From positions 87,434,606-87,498,605 of the forward strand of contig NC_091132.1 of assembly GCF_040183065.1 (NCBI RefSeq): a stretch of 64,000 nt of DNA, in the 5' to 3' direction. Below the pieces are notes generated by a model. That model ran no database searches, was not told the DNA's origin, and saw nothing but the letters and a program-made list of their open reading frames with translations. Positions 1-11,604 of this stretch are shown piece after piece. The stretch comes from Periplaneta americana. Its lineage: Eukaryota > Arthropoda > Insecta > Blattodea > Blattidae. Positions within the stretch are counted from its first letter, which is position 1. Every line of letters begins with the position of its first letter. The position numbers were made by a program, and so were the translations under genes.

Positions 1-205
1 AGGTGGCCCAGGTTCAATTCCCGGTCGGGGCAAGTTACCTGGTTGAGGTTTTTTCCGGGGTTTTCCCTCAACCCAATATGAGCAAATGCTTGGTAACTTT
101 CGGTGTTGGACCACAGACTCATTTCACCGGCATTATCACCTTCATTTCATTCAGACGCTAAATAACCTAAGATGTTGATAAAGCGTCGTAAAATAACCTA
201 CTAAA
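1..205 (+). repeat. tRNA-headed SINE, family A (cut by window edge)
   Basis: It starts within the head: GGTTCAATTCCCGGTCGGGG is the B-box part. The body continues CAAGTTACCTGGTTGAGG and GTGTTGGACCACAGACTC, and the tail is CGTCGTAAAATAACCTACT followed by (AAATA)n. The same body occurs inverted at 36085-36336. Confidence 0.85.
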
Positions 206-1209
206 ATAAAATAAATAAAATACAATATGTACTGTACTTTCAAAAAAGAAAAAGCCATTTATAGTTGTTTGCCATGTGCTTGTACTCCAAGTCCTCATGT
301 TTACCACACTTCAGTTTCTGCGATTACATCCTCCCGACATTGCAGCTGTAGTGATTGAGTCGCGATTTTTTATTATCGTTCTTAATGTCGATGATGGGAT
401 TCCTAATGAATCAGAGAGTTGTTTCTGAGTAAGAGTACTGTTCTCATCGTAATTTGTAAGAGTTCCAATTTTTCCGACACAGAAAGTGCTTTTCGTTTAA
501 CACTCATTGTAATCACATTCACAGACACTTCAATACACTAAAGGACAACAAACTCCCAGCAAAAATTTCCAGAATTTTATTATGGCCGAGTGAGGAATGC
601 TGTTTGAGAGAGAGAGTTAGCAAGAGGGTGAGGTATTGTAACTGTATGTAGGCTTAACCACACAGATAAGGAGTTGAATAAGAGAGCATAGCAAGAGGGT
701 GAGTTATAAAGTATGAAGGTTTAAATGCGCAGGTAGAGGGTCGAATACCAATACTTTTCAGATTAATAGCACCAGTGAGTTCAATGACCAAGGTGTTTCA
801 TTGCTCTTACAGTACATTGCTGAAAATTACATCGAAAATATTCCACAAAATCAGAGTATTATGCGGGACTTGAGCACAACAAACAGGGTATTTTATAAAG
901 ACGTTATACATGAAATGTGCAGGGACCGGACAAAAAAAAGCGTATTACATGGGCTAGCGTAAATAAGCAGGCACATCTTATTGAGGTTTTACTGTATAAA
1001 TATATGTTCAAAGTTCTAAAAAACAAAGAAATTGCTATATTAAACTCGTGTTAACATGCATTTATATATAAACTTGTTCACGTTGGCCATGTTATGACTA
1101 AGAATGTGATGTCGCACCGTAGCCTGTCTTTCATGTTAGCCACAAAGCAAAACATGTAATGCTAAACTATAGAACACTGAAAATGGAGAGCTGTGTCACA
1201 TAATCTTAC

Positions 1210-1301
1210 TTTAATCGAGGCTCATTTTCAAGTGTTAGAAGAGCTGTAGCACCTCCAAATGAATGCCCCATCATGGTAAGGTTTTCCAGGTTCAATCGAC
1301 C
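1210..1301 (-). CDS. PAF-AH exon f with catalytic serine (GHSFGG)
   Basis: 92 nt, phase 0 entry, GTAAG donor on the left. It encodes GRLNLENLTMMGHSFGGATA followed by LLTLENEPRL. GHSFGG is the GxSxG nucleophile elbow of PAF-AH; the Ser is the acyl-enzyme nucleophile. The exon leaves two nt of a codon, so at least one more exon must follow left of the window. Confidence 0.9.
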
Positions 1302-1392
1302 CTACAAAGAAGAAGAAAAAAGCAATACTAGTTACTCAACATGCCACGAGTGATTTTTGTGTGTGCACATCTAAACATTTTGACATTTGCAC

Positions 1393-1529
1393 CAGTGACG
1401 TCGCCAGGATCAGAGCAAGGGGGGTGCGGATGGGGTGCGAGATTTAAAAATGGGGTGCGAGCTGTAAAAATGTGGTACATAAAAATCCAAAATGTTCTTT
1501 CATGCATTTCAGCGCATACTATACATCTG

Positions 1530-1583
<54 letters not shown>

Positions 1584-1779
1584 GCTCATCACATCCATTA
1601 CGATACACTATGGGACGTAGTTGTTTTTTCACATCCAAGAAATTGTTTGTTTTTGTTCTTTAAAATAATTTATGCCTAGTATTTTGTTAATAAATTGCCC
1701 TTTGGGGTGCGGAAAGGGGTGCTCCGATTTTTATGGGGTGCTTGCGCACCCTTTCGCTCCCCCCCTAGCGACATCCCTG
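1393..1779. mobile_element. hAT-type MITE with 8-bp target duplication
   Basis: The insertion is flanked by ATTTGCAC (1385-1392 and 1780-1787). The ends read CAGTGACGTCGCCAGG and, inverted, CAGGGATGTCGCTAGG (12 of 16 matches), and inside each lies a G-rich GGGGTGCG motif. CAGNGNYGTCGC ends and an 8-bp TSD fit hAT. The (ATT)n tract at 1530-1583 is internal. Reading frames through it are artefacts. It lies in the PAF-AH intron between exons e and f. Confidence 0.85.
1530..1583. repeat. (ATT)n microsatellite
   Basis: About 18 perfect ATT units inside the hAT MITE at 1393-1779. The tyrosine- and isoleucine-rich reading frames over it are artefacts. Confidence 0.97.
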
Positions 1780-1787
1780 ATTTGCAC

Positions 1788-2900
1788 TATTATATTAGCT
1801 TTTACTAGTTGGATACTCAGATACAAAGTCTAGTGAATTCAAATGGAATTTAAAATGAAGACAATGATGCCCAGGTCAGATTTTATAGGAATGTTCTCTT
1901 TTTCGTTCCATAATTCCACCACCTCTAGTTATCATACTCATCTTCCTCTTCCTCCTCCTCCTCCTCCTCGGGTAAAAAAAGAGGAAGAAAGTATCAGGTG
2001 ATTGATTACTAGCGAAAGAATTCCAAAAAACATATTGTTGTTTTATAAAGCTAACTGTATATTCCGCAACATTCTTTTGTACCTAGTTTCTTAGTAAATG
2101 TATCAAGATTCTTCTTTCCCCGTAAGTCCTAGTCAGCACAATAGATTTACTTTATTAAATACATTCCTTTCTTCTTTGTAAATATTGTATTGGATATATT
2201 ATGCTAAACCTTACAATAATCAAATCCTCTGTTCTGCAGTTATGTCTTGCAAATAGACGGAATTGAGCAGTTTTTATGCATAGGTCATTCGAAAATTAGT
2301 GGCAACACTGCTAGTATTCAGATTCTCTAGCAGTGACTAATATGTATAAGCTGGTAGTATAAGATGAAGTGGTGCCTTACATATATGTGTTACCTGTAAG
2401 TTATAAGGTAATAATCTCACATATATTTTATATGCAGTGGTTACAATAATAAGACTGTTATCTGCAAAGTTCTAAGGCCAAAAAAATGTGGAAAAGAGCA
2501 GGACTCACTCAAAGTTATATTCATTGTTGTTCATGATTATGAAGTTGTATTAATCACTCATTCTGTTCCAATTGGATAAACACTGAAATTTTAACAAACA
2601 GAACTATAATGAATTGGACCAAATTCTGCAGAAAGGAACCAACCCACAAACAAATTTAATGTCTCAATAATTAAATAATTCCAAGGATACACATTTTGGG
2701 CGAAGATATTTCGTATAATATGCTTTTGGTTAAATAAACAAGTATGTAGTTATTTTTAATTGTGAATTTATCACTCACGTTTAAATTTAAAGTGCATTTT
2801 TCTCAGTTCAGGTATCATGTGGGTTAGTTCATTTCTGCAAAATGTGATCCAATTACCATTTGGAAGTTTAGTTTAAATAAAATTGTAATGAAATTTGTAC
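1788..2900. other. PAF-AH intron, nothing recognised
   Basis: AT-rich, with a short (CCT)n-like stretch near 1945-1970. No element end or coding block was seen. Confidence 0.5.
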
Positions 2901-3014
2901 CTTGAGCTGCGAAAGCTTAAAATCCTTAGTAAGGATATTTTTGATAGGAGATCCATCATTTATTTTTTCCAGTAAGTCTAATAGTCTTCGACATTCTTCT
3001 ACTCTCTTTGACAC
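2901..3014 (-). CDS. PAF-AH exon e
   Basis: 38 codons, phase 0 at both ends, with acceptor AG (plus CT at 3015-3016) and donor GTACAA. It encodes VSKRVEECRRLLDLLEKIND followed by GSPIKNILTKDFKLSQLK. This matches the helical PAF-AH segment with Q/K-R-x-x-EC and a short ND/DHG-x-P loop just before the nucleophile strand. Confidence 0.85.
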
Positions 3015-3240
3015 CTGAAAAAATACCAATGTAGTAACTTTCATCATATTTTTAGATACATTAGTTTTGGTGGTTAGGGTTATTAATTTACATTTTTATG
3101 CATTATTCCTAATGCCACAAAACTGTCCAGTAGGAACAATTTTATATTCAGTCCAGGTTTCATTAAATCTCAAAAAAAAAAAAATCTATAAAATAGTTAC
3201 ATACGCACATACATATATATCAACATACATATATACATAC

Positions 3241-3900
3241 ATAAGTGTTCTGCCCATGGGCAGGTCTTTCACTGCAAACCTAGCATTCTCCAATCTTTCC
3301 TATTTTATGCCTTCCTTTTAGTCTCCACATAATATGATCCACATATCTTAATGTCGTCTATCATCTGATATCTTCTTCTGCTCCGAACTCTTCTCCTGTT
3401 CACCATTCCTTCCAGTGCATCCTTCAGTAGGCAGTTTCCTCTCAGCCAGTGACCCAACCAATTCCTTTTTCTCTTTCTGGTCAGTTTTAGCATCATTCTT
3501 TCACCCACTCTCTCCAACACAACTTCATTTCTTATTCTGTCTGTTCATTTCACATGCTCCATTCTTCTCCATATCCACATTTCAAATGCTTCTATTCGTT
3601 TCTCTTCATTTCGTCCTAATATCCATGTTTCTGCTCCATACAATGCCACATTCCACACAAAGCACTTCACTAATCTCTTTCTTAGTTTCTTTTCCAGAGG
3701 TCCGCAGAAGATGCTCCTTTCTCTATTACCGGTAAATGCTTCCTCTGCCACTGCTATCCTCCTTTTGACTTCCTGGCAGCAGCTCATGTTACTGCTTACA
3801 GTACACCCCAAGTATTTGAAGCTGCTCACTTGCTCTACTGCCTCATTTAGAATTCGCAAGTTTACCTTCTTTATTCTTCTTGCAACGACAACAATGGTCT
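3241..3900 (-). mobile_element. RTE/BovB-type non-LTR 3' end, family B
   Basis: Two minus-strand frames (3545-3859 and 3305-3520) give SSFKYLGCTVSSNMSCCQEV, WNVALYGAETWILGRNEEKR, and then RNWLGHWLRGNCLLKDALEG and RRRYQMIDDIKICGSY. This is the RT thumb and C-terminal region of an RTE-like element. A frameshift separates them. Its 3' end meets a (CATA)n stretch near 3215-3243. The sequence lies in the PAF-AH intron between exons d and e. Confidence 0.8.
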
Positions 3901-4329
3901 TCGTCTTTAGGAGGCATATTTTAACAGTTTTTCTGTTTACATTTTTTATTCACATTCATTATCAATTTTCTGAACTTCAAAAATTGTATAGAATTATCAG
4001 ACATTGCTTAATAACACCTCAGAAATTTATATTTGCAGAAATTACATATATATCTGAATTGTAAACTAAGTCAGAACAAACTCTTGCACATTGTTCAAAA
4101 CTGTCCCATGTATAGGATACTTTTAAACAGGAATGAGACACTTTTGAACAACATCCAAATCACCTATTAAAGAAATAACTAAGAATGTCATGTAAAGAGC
4201 ACTCTATGGTTACATTATTTTTTCTTAAAAACTACTGAAGTCCATATCAAAGTGTTTCATAGTGCGAGCACTTTCTCCTAATTCTCCGGTTGTGTGAATT
4301 TCATGACAATATCATTTTTCTCCGTCTTA

Positions 4330-6245
4330 CTGCGTCTTCAGCTTTAGGATGTGAAAAGTTCCACGTTTGTTGAGAAACCTCTGCATAAATCTGACATTGT
4401 CCAACTACCTCTTCCACTTGTCCAACTTAGAGAACTTATAGTTTCCTTTGTATTTGTTGCCACTAAATTCAATAACTCACTTTCTAGTTACAGACAAACA
4501 TATCGAAGTCTACCTCAGGGCGCTGTCCTCAGCACAACTTTATTCAATATTTATATAAATGACTTACCCTCCCTCCTAGAGGAATCAAACATGAAAACAG
4601 CACTATTTGCAGATGATATAGTTTTGTGGACTTCTGGATCTTACAGACATAGAGACAAAATTCAAAATTCTGCTCTTAAAGCTCTAAATCAACTACATTA
4701 ATGGAATACATCAAATTTGATGACACTCAACTTAAGCAAAAGTAACTACCAAATATTTTCACTTGGTAAAAAAGAAAGAGAATTCAATATCCAATGCAAT
4801 GGCCAACACCTTCCTAGGACTTATGAATCCAAATATCTTGGAGTTATTTTCGATAGTAAGTTAACATGGAGCAACCATTTGAAATACATTTCTGAAAAAG
4901 CTCGTAAAAGATTCTCCCTTCTAAAAAGACTAGCAGGAAAGAAATGGGGATGCTCTAGGAATACTTTGAACACTACATACAAAATGTTTATACAGCCAGT
5001 GCTGACATACTGCGGAGAAATTTTAATTACTTCACCTTTCATAAACGAAATAGAATATGTTCAAAACCAAGCTCTCAGACTCATTACTGGTGGAATCAAA
5101 ACAACTCCAATAGATTCTATGAGATTCCTCACTAATATTAACAGCATCAAAATGACAATAGAAGAAAAAGCACTGATTCAATATGAAAAACTTATCAGAT
5201 TACCAGGAAACAATTGGCATTCATACAGTCCTCTCTGTAGATTGAAAACTCAAAAAAGTTTCATATCCATTGTTCAAGAATTAAAACAGAAAATCAATAT
5301 CCCGAATTTAAAAGAAAACCTACAAATTAAACCAAACCCTTTAACTCTATTAAATATAGAAAATAATCTAAATTTAACAGAAGAAATACTGAAATCAGAA
5401 GTAAACACTGAAATACTAAAACAATTGTCTTTAGAGACAATTAATGTTAGATATCCTCCACAAAACTGGCTTCATTTATACACTGACGGATCCTTGATCT
5501 CCAGAGAACAAGGTGCCGGTGCAGGTGTTATGTGCTGTCTCTTCTCACTTTATAGATCTCTTGGGTATGGAACAACAAGTTTTGATGGAGAAATCATTGC
5601 AATAAGTGAAAGTCTCAGGAATCTTCTATGCCACATCAGTAAATTTAGGAATGCAGTTATATTGTCAGACTCCAAAGCAGCTATTCTATCAATAGTCTCT
5701 AAACACACACCTTCATCTCAAACAGCAGAAATAACTAAAATGCTCTCTCAATTAATATCATTGTATTCCTATGGATACCATCCCATTGTGGAATCCTGGG
5801 AAACGAGAATGCGGATGCTTTAGCAAAGAAGGGCAGCACTGCTACTTACAAACCTGTTACTAAATCTACGTATTACTCTGTAAAAAGATTTATTAAATCT
5901 ACATACTTAGACTTCAACAAACAAAATTTGATAACACAATCCCAAGGGAAAAAATGGAACTCTCTGCATCAAAATCCACAGTTAATTCCCGATTTACCAC
6001 GAAAATCGTCTGTAGCTGCATTTAGATTGGCAACAGGCCATGATTGTTTGGCCAAACACCTGCATAGAATTGGAATATATCAGTTCCCTAACTGTCCATT
6101 GTGCAACTCAAACCAAGAAATGGATTCGGAACACCTCAAAGTCTGTGCTTCAGTGGCTGGTCATGATAATATCTTTGAAAAATATTGGAGTGCAAGAGGT
6201 CAAATGACTTTATTGTCAAACGCCTGGCATTAGAAAACAACAACA
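4330..6245 (+). mobile_element. Non-LTR retrotransposon (RT + RNase H + zinc knuckle), 5'-truncated, decayed
   Basis: The frame from about 4351 reads SLPQGAVLSTTLFNIYINDL and ALFADDIVLW, i.e. RT motifs with the FADD catalytic box. A TAA interrupts it at 4699-4701, and the same frame then reads NLSKSNYQIFSLGKKEREFN. At 5460-5820 follows an RNase H domain (LHLYTDGS, SFDGEIIAI, ILSDSKAA) whose last block, WIPSHCGILGNENADALAKK, is reached through a frameshift near 5770. The end shows HLHRIGIYQFPNCPLCN and HLKVC, a C-C-H-C zinc finger. A (CAA)n tail closes it. This is the I/Jockey-like architecture with a cis RNase H. The 5' end is lost and no TSD was found. Confidence 0.88.
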
Positions 6246-6952
6246 ACAACATCAGAAAAAAAAAATTTCCTCAGTGTCATTTCTTTCTATGGCTACTATT
6301 TCTTATAGAGTTTCACATAAACCTGACATTGTAAATATAGCTCTCGCAAGACTGGTGTTCTCAGGTTTTCTCATTCTGAGTTGTCACATAGCTTCATGAA
6401 GCCCTAAAGCAGTCAATTCCAGCAATTCTGCTTCAATACATTTACAAGCTAAAGGACGAGCATAATCATATGCTAATTGACGTATATTTGTGTAAGTCAT
6501 GCCATAATTTATTTAGTACATCTAGTAATATAATTAACTAATTCGGACTCCTGCTCTTCACTGAACACCTGTTGGATCGTGTATCGCAAACCATATTTTC
6601 CACCTATGTCATCATCTTCTTAAACTCCTTCATTTGGTAAAATAATGAGTTGTGAGACATGTCATACTTTGAAGCTTCAGCTCTTAATAAAAGTTTTCCT
6701 TCATTGTCGACCTTGCCGATCAAAATACCCCTCATTTCTCATGAAAAAAAAGAACTGAAAAGACTACAGTGGACTATAGTGGACTTTATGTTGTCAGCAA
6801 ACAGGTGGATACATTAAGAAGATTGACTGATTGTCAGACGTTGCTGCTTCCTGAATAACTTCATTGGATAATTCATGCTTGTCCTTTTCATTATGTACGT
6901 CTGAACAATTTTATGCACTAAAAATAAATATATCATCAATAAATTCGTTATA
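6246..6952. other. PAF-AH intron, mostly unassigned
   Basis: Only the 18-bp block CATGAAGCCCTAAAGCAG at 6395-6412, shared with the family G repeat near 8685, was recognised. Confidence 0.45.
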
Positions 6953-7755
6953 CAGTAGAATTCCTCACATCCAGCAACTGTGGGACAAAGCCAGTGCCGG
7001 ATAACTGATTTTGCGGATAATTGGAAAAATACGTTTATAGGTTATGTAAAGATGTACTGTACTGCACAAACATTTTTTTCCATGTTGAAATTTAGTAATT
7101 TTCATATAGATACTTAAAAATAAAGTTTTGAAATACGTACAATGTTTATTTTTAATACTGAATACGGTAACGTACATTCATCAGTTCATAATGTATTGTA
7201 ATGCATAACAGCATAAAAAATACTAAACGTTTTTGTAACCTTCTTATGACAATTTTAAATAGCGGCCATGTGACGTGAAGAGCAATGTAGTCAACATCGC
7301 AACTATGAATATGAAGTAGCGCTCGATGATTTGAACCTCTTTAACATATCTCTAATGTCTTCTTGTTTATATACACTTTCTATCACTCGAATGAAACTTT
7401 TACACGCTGTAGGAACAGAGAATTTCACACTTTCCTATTTAGACTCGTCCAACACCCTTTCGAACAGGTGATTTCAAGTGGTAAATTTAAAGATATCGTC
7501 TCTGCGAATTGTTTGCAAGGCCCAAGTGACAGCTTACCGATCTCCAGGGACATAACGGAGTTTTCTGTCTATGTTTTCACGTGTGAACAAAGTAAAGATT
7601 AAACAGTATGCGGCATATGTGATCCATGAAAATCACTCACATCTTCATCTGACTCTTCCCTTTCGCATCAATGACTTTTTTTTTTGGCCTAGCCAAAAGT
7701 GCTGTTGTTTTGGTATTGCTGGTTATCTGGGTGCTGGATACGAGGGATTTTACTG
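6953..7755. mobile_element. pogo-like non-autonomous element (803 bp)
   Basis: The ends start CAGTARAATYCCTCRYATCC (left 6953, right inverted 7755) and match at about 18 of the first 23 positions. TA flanks each end (6951-6952, 7756-7757). The left part contains GCCGGATAACTG and CGGATAATTGG, the 'ggataa' style of Tigger/pogo ends. No transposase could be read, although the internal 700 bp is mostly open and of unknown origin. Confidence 0.65.
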
Positions 7756-8266
7756 TATTAAACTTTTAAAACGTTTTTCACAGTATTGTTAAATTAATGT
7801 TGTGGAGCAGTTTTGAACATTGTTCAAATGCTCTCTCAAGGAATTGTTCAAATGTACACCACATGACCTATCAAAAGACTATTCATTAAAAGGAAGAAGT
7901 AAATATTAGAGATCTACAATAATTTTTGAAAAATGAATTCATTAGGTGCTAATATTAAATAATGAAACTCACCTCTGAAACATTCATGTTGTCAGAATAT
8001 CCTTACGAAGTTCGAAAAATAAATTCTGCTCTCTAAGCACTTCAACACAAGTGCACTCACTGAGTTCACACCAATAAATTAAATGGCATGAAAATAGCAG
8101 CCAGTACATCAAAAGGGCTGGGTTCTGCTGTCAATACCGGCAAGTTAATGAAAATTATGTGTTGAGGTGAGAAATTCAATCTGTTCTAATGTGTCCCCTG
8201 TTCAAATATGTCCCCCTTCTCCCCTTTAATGATAAAAAAATAAAGTCATTTGTTGTTGCAACTTAC

Positions 8267-8393
8267 CTGTTTGCTCCGCTCTGGGAAGTGCCCAGAACCA
8301 AAACATACTACTTTAAAATTTACCCACGAAGGTGTAGAACTGGCTTGCCTCTCTTTAGATTTGTAATAGAATGAAGCAGAGGCTGACTTGTCC
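8267..8393 (-). CDS. PAF-AH exon d
   Basis: 127 nt between AG acceptor (8394-8395 on the plus strand) and a GTAAG donor (left of 8267). One G completes the Arg codon begun in exon c; the rest reads DKSASASFYYKSKERQASST and then PSWVNFKVVCFGSGHFPERS. DRSASATYY is the typical family sequence directly after AAVEHR, so this exon bridges the reading frame between exon c and 2901-3014. Without it the joined frame has a stop codon. Confidence 0.88.
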
Positions 8394-8534
8394 CTGTGAA
8401 ATTAATAAACATAATCAAAATTAGAATGGAAATAAATTCTTCTAAACATGATTATAATGTGATATAGTACTGATATTACTTATTTCATTGTGAGAGTAAA
8501 TAGCTTCCTTGTGAAGTGGTTATTAGAGGAGAAA

Positions 8535-8700
8535 AATTCGCTCTGGCGCCGAGAATCGAACCCGGGTCCTTGGTTCTAAGTACCAAGTGCTCTAACCACT
8601 GAGCTATGCCGAAGTTCAATCCACAGCACCAGATCGAATCCCCCTCCTCTAGTGTTTTTCCCTTTGTGAATTGTCACGTAGCCACATGAAGCCCTAAAGC
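8535..8700 (-). repeat. tRNA-headed repeat, family G
   Basis: The minus-strand head reads GGCATAGCTCAGTGGTTAGA, CTTGGTACTTAGAACCAAGG and GGGTTCGATTCTCGGCGCC. CATGAAGCCCTAAAGCAG at its right edge also occurs at 6395-6412, so the unit is repeated. The anticodon arm could pair (CTTGG/CCAAG), but with a 9-nt loop and no acceptor stem. Confidence 0.7.
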
Positions 8701-8890
8701 AGTGGTCGTCAGCACTCACTTAAATGGATAGAGTGCATAGAGGGCAAGGAACTCTGCTCCATCGTGCACAAGGGATCGTTGCTTACGAGATTATATACAA
8801 GCTGGCGCATAGCACAATCGAGAGTGGGTCTCTGAGCGCCATGACAATTTCTGCAGCTAGGTTCACCTCGCAGTCCTATTAAATGACGAA
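8700..8890. mobile_element. hAT-type MITE copy, one end recognisable
   Basis: The left end CAGTGGTCGTCAGCACTC is identical to 31068-31085 and adjoins related internal sequence (ATGGATAGAGTGCATAG, CTCCATCGTGCA). The right end cannot be aligned with confidence. It abuts the tRNA-headed repeat at 8535-8700. Confidence 0.6.
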
Positions 8891-9242
8891 TAGTTCCATT
8901 ACTAAACATTGTGTATCGTAAAAATTCTTTGATTAATTCTGCATTACTGATCGAGTACGAAGACTATAAACATAACAAGCATATTACAGTCTTATTTGAG
9001 ATTTATCGATGACTTGTTAAATATCAGTATGCAGATTTTCAGGTTATTTAATGGAAATTACAATTTTGTTTCCCGAAAGTCTGAATTTGTTGAATAAAAA
9101 ATGTTGCTTCCAAACTACATTGTTCATCTGATTCATTTACTTTGGCAAGTTGTTTTCAGTTCCGTATTTTTCCTTCAGATTTCGTTCCCTCTAATTTGTT
9201 ATAATTGCTGGAAGTGAACTACCGGTGTCTTCTACTTTCAGA

Positions 9243-9243
<1 letters not shown>

Positions 9244-9298
<55 letters not shown>
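9244..9298. repeat. (ATT)n microsatellite
   Basis: About 18 perfect units next to the 3' end of an RTE-like copy at 9304-9430. A second tract lies at 9433-9469 with interspersed ATC. Confidence 0.97.
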
Positions 9299-9299
<1 letters not shown>

Positions 9300-9303
9300 C
9301 ACT

Positions 9304-9430
9304 TATGGCTTTTAAGAAACCCGGAGATTCATTGTCGCCCTGACATAAGCCTGCAATCGGTCCCTATCCTGAGCAAGATTAATCCAGTCCCTACCATCAT
9401 ATCCAACCTCCCTCAAATCCATTTTAATAT
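9304..9430 (-). mobile_element. RTE-like 3' end, copy 5, short
   Basis: About 127 bp matching the last codons and 3' end of the 38653-39243 family on the minus strand (GGCTTTTAAGAAACCCGGAG and onward). It is bounded by (ATT)n tracts on both sides. Confidence 0.75.
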
Positions 9431-9826
9431 TAATTATTATTATTATTATTATTATCATCATCATTATTAAACTAGTCTAGTTCCTAGCTTGTCTTGCCTT
9501 AAGACAATCAGTAGCGTTATTCGAGGAAAAGAGTATGATTTACCATCATCATTACTGCTGAATATTGATATATACGATTTGCATTATTTAGGATACAACA
9601 TACGCAGCAACGCGATTAATGTTGAGCATGCCGAGTTTAGTGTAACATACTCCCCTCATCCTCCAAGCCAAATCAAATATTATTACGACATAACGAGTAA
9701 TATATAAATAATAATAATTACTACAATTATTCATTGTGATAAAGTACAATCGGTGTACCGAAGGTTTTAGTTTATGTTTTCATTAAATTGACATGTCATG
9801 AGTGACGACAGAAAACAGCAAATCAA

Positions 9827-10215
9827 AGTTTCTGGGTAGCTTAGCTGGTAGAGCATTAGTACATTTAACCAAAGGTCCTGGGTTCGATACCCGGCCCCAG
9901 AACAATTTTTCCTTCGAAATTATTCAAATCAACTTTACAGGGAGTTATACCTGAAAGCTTGATTTGCATAATACCCGTCACTGTTCGTCAACCAAAAACC
10001 ACAATTTAAGTCACACAGAGTTAGTGTGCACTCAATGTTGGTTGCTTGACGATTGTCAGCCCACTTTGAGGTCTGTGGATACAGAGGGAAAAATTGGATC
10101 GGTGTCTGGTAGAGTTCCCGGGTAGCTCAGTTGGTAGAGAATTGGTACGTTTAACCAAAGGTCCCGGGTTCGATACCCGGCCCTGGAACAATTTTTCCTT
10201 TGAAATTATTCAAAG
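9827..10215 (+). repeat. Direct tRNA-headed dimer (family C SINE)
   Basis: Two plus-strand heads (9832-9905: GGGTAGCTTAGCTGGTAGAG, GGGTTCGATACCCGG; 10115-10190: GGGTAGCTCAGTTGGTAGAG, GGGTTCGATACCCGG) are separated by tail and body sequence. A and B boxes of a Pol III promoter are intact in both. Body block GTGTGCACTCAATGTTGG is shared with 63775-63795. No cloverleaf acceptor pairing, so these are not tRNA genes. Confidence 0.85.
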
Positions 10216-10576
10216 GCATGTTATGTTTTGCGGAGTTGCTAATGACATTTGACACTTCCCTCATATGAACTGCAATTTTCTTCTTGGAGATACAGCATGT
10301 CTCAATTTAACACTGCATATATTTAATATCTGTATTATGATACAGAAAGAAATAAACTGATTTAGCTGTTGAAATCTGTGTGTTATGAATATTTAATTCT
10401 CTGGTTATAAATTTATTATAAAGTTGTAATGTTATAAAAATCACGAACTAACATTATTTATTTTTAGATACAATACAACATACAGTATTTAGTTAGATAT
10501 TAGTCTATAATTCGTATTTTTAAATTAAGAAATTTATCAAATCTTAGAGTAAAATGTAACTGTAATCATTATATAC

Positions 10577-10742
10577 CTATGTTCAACTGCAGCAACCAGG
10601 AAGCCATGAGATGCAAGTTCCACACATATTGAAGAATATAAGAAACGAGAAGCCCCAAGACCATGGGACAATATAACAACTGGTAGTTTTGCTCCTTCTT
10701 TCCGAACATCTGCATTCCACACTACTGGAATGTAGCAGTTGC
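10577..10742 (-). CDS. PAF-AH exon c (SHGLGA segment)
   Basis: 166 nt. The first two nt complete the Gly codon from exon b; the exon ends with the first two nt of an Arg codon. It encodes NCYIPVVWNADVRKEGAKLP, then VVILSHGLGASRFLYSS and ELASHGFLVAAVEHR. This is the most conserved PAF-AH block (human form: SHGLGAFR ... ASHGFIVAAVEHRD) and contributes to the oxyanion-hole region. The donor is plus-strand AC at 10575-10576. Confidence 0.92.
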
Positions 10743-10897
10743 CTAAATAATTTACGAATTAAAATAAACACAACATTAAAAGGCGTCAATCATAGAATTA
10801 AATTTAATATATGCTAAAGCAAAGATTAATTCTTAACAGAAGCAATACCAATATTATTCAGTATTATACTTAAACTAACCAATCTTAATGGGCTTAC

Positions 10898-11012
10898 CTG
10901 CTAGTAACCAGAAAAAAAACTTCAACACAAATGTCCATATTTGCAGGACACGGGAAAACCCTTCCAAATATTTATCATGTGCAACCCAAGGAATCCATCG
11001 AGATGAATGTTT
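10898..11012 (-). CDS. PAF-AH exon b
   Basis: 115 nt, entering in phase 0 from exon a and leaving one nt (G) of a Gly codon at the GT donor. It encodes KHSSRWIPWVAHDKYLEGFS followed by RVLQIWTFVLKFFFWLLA. The WIPW-x-x-HD-x-Y motif is characteristic of PAF-AH. The hydrophobic stretch after it corresponds to the family's membrane-associating region. Confidence 0.85.
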
Positions 11013-11279
11013 CTGTAAACAGGAAATAATAAATCACCACCTGGTTCGATGAGTAAACAACATTTACTTCTAGACAAATTTCCAATCATTTTCTCATCTT
11101 TTTCTCGACCATTTAAAATTAATAAATTATCCATCTTGATTACACAACTTTAACACCACAACAACAACGCACATACACAACACATCCGATCACCCAACAC
11201 AACACAAACATGCTGCATTTCGAGCAATGGTACATAGACTACTCAACATACCAATGAGTCAACAAGACTACAAAGAAGA

Positions 11280-11604
11280 ATGGGTAGAATGGAGAAAAAT
11301 TCTCTCAGGCACCGGGACTCGAACCCGGGTTTTAAGCTCTACATGCTGATGTTTTATCCACTAAGCCACACCGGATTCTAGTTCCGATGCCGGATTGAAT
11401 CCTTCTCAGTTTAAGTTCTATCTCTCTGTTCTCCTTAAGGGCTGGCTTAGTGGATAAAGCGTCAGCACATAGAGCTGAAAACCCAGGTTCAAGTCTCAGT
11501 GCTAGAGAGAATTTTTCTCTGTTCTACCCATTTTTCACTATATGATAATACAGAATTCCTGCATGGAAATATCATATCATATGTACTTCGGTACATCACA
11601 GTAA
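11280..11604. repeat. Inverted tRNA-headed dimer (family D) inside PLE2
   Basis: Flanked by TACAAAGAAGA (11269-11279 and 11605-11615). The left half is a minus-strand head (B box complement at about 11315), the right half a plus-strand head (GGCTTAGTGGATAAAG, then GGTTCAAGTCTC), joined by about 60 bp. The tail CTTCGGTACATCACAG on the right matches family D. The pair interrupts the PLE2 reading frame and so is younger. Confidence 0.85.

Noticed and set aside
1341-1679. 112-codon open frame over the (ATT)n tract
   Set aside because: It reads as an isoleucine run from the microsatellite inside a hAT MITE, with no family resemblance.
7363-7792. Two overlapping plus-strand frames of 73-79 codons
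   Set aside because: They lie within a TIR-bounded pogo-like element and match no known protein; codon pattern is not convincing.
9832-9905. tRNA gene on the plus strand
   Set aside because: Same head recurs in several SINE copies with the same tail; no functional cloverleaf can be drawn, and the family C tail follows directly.
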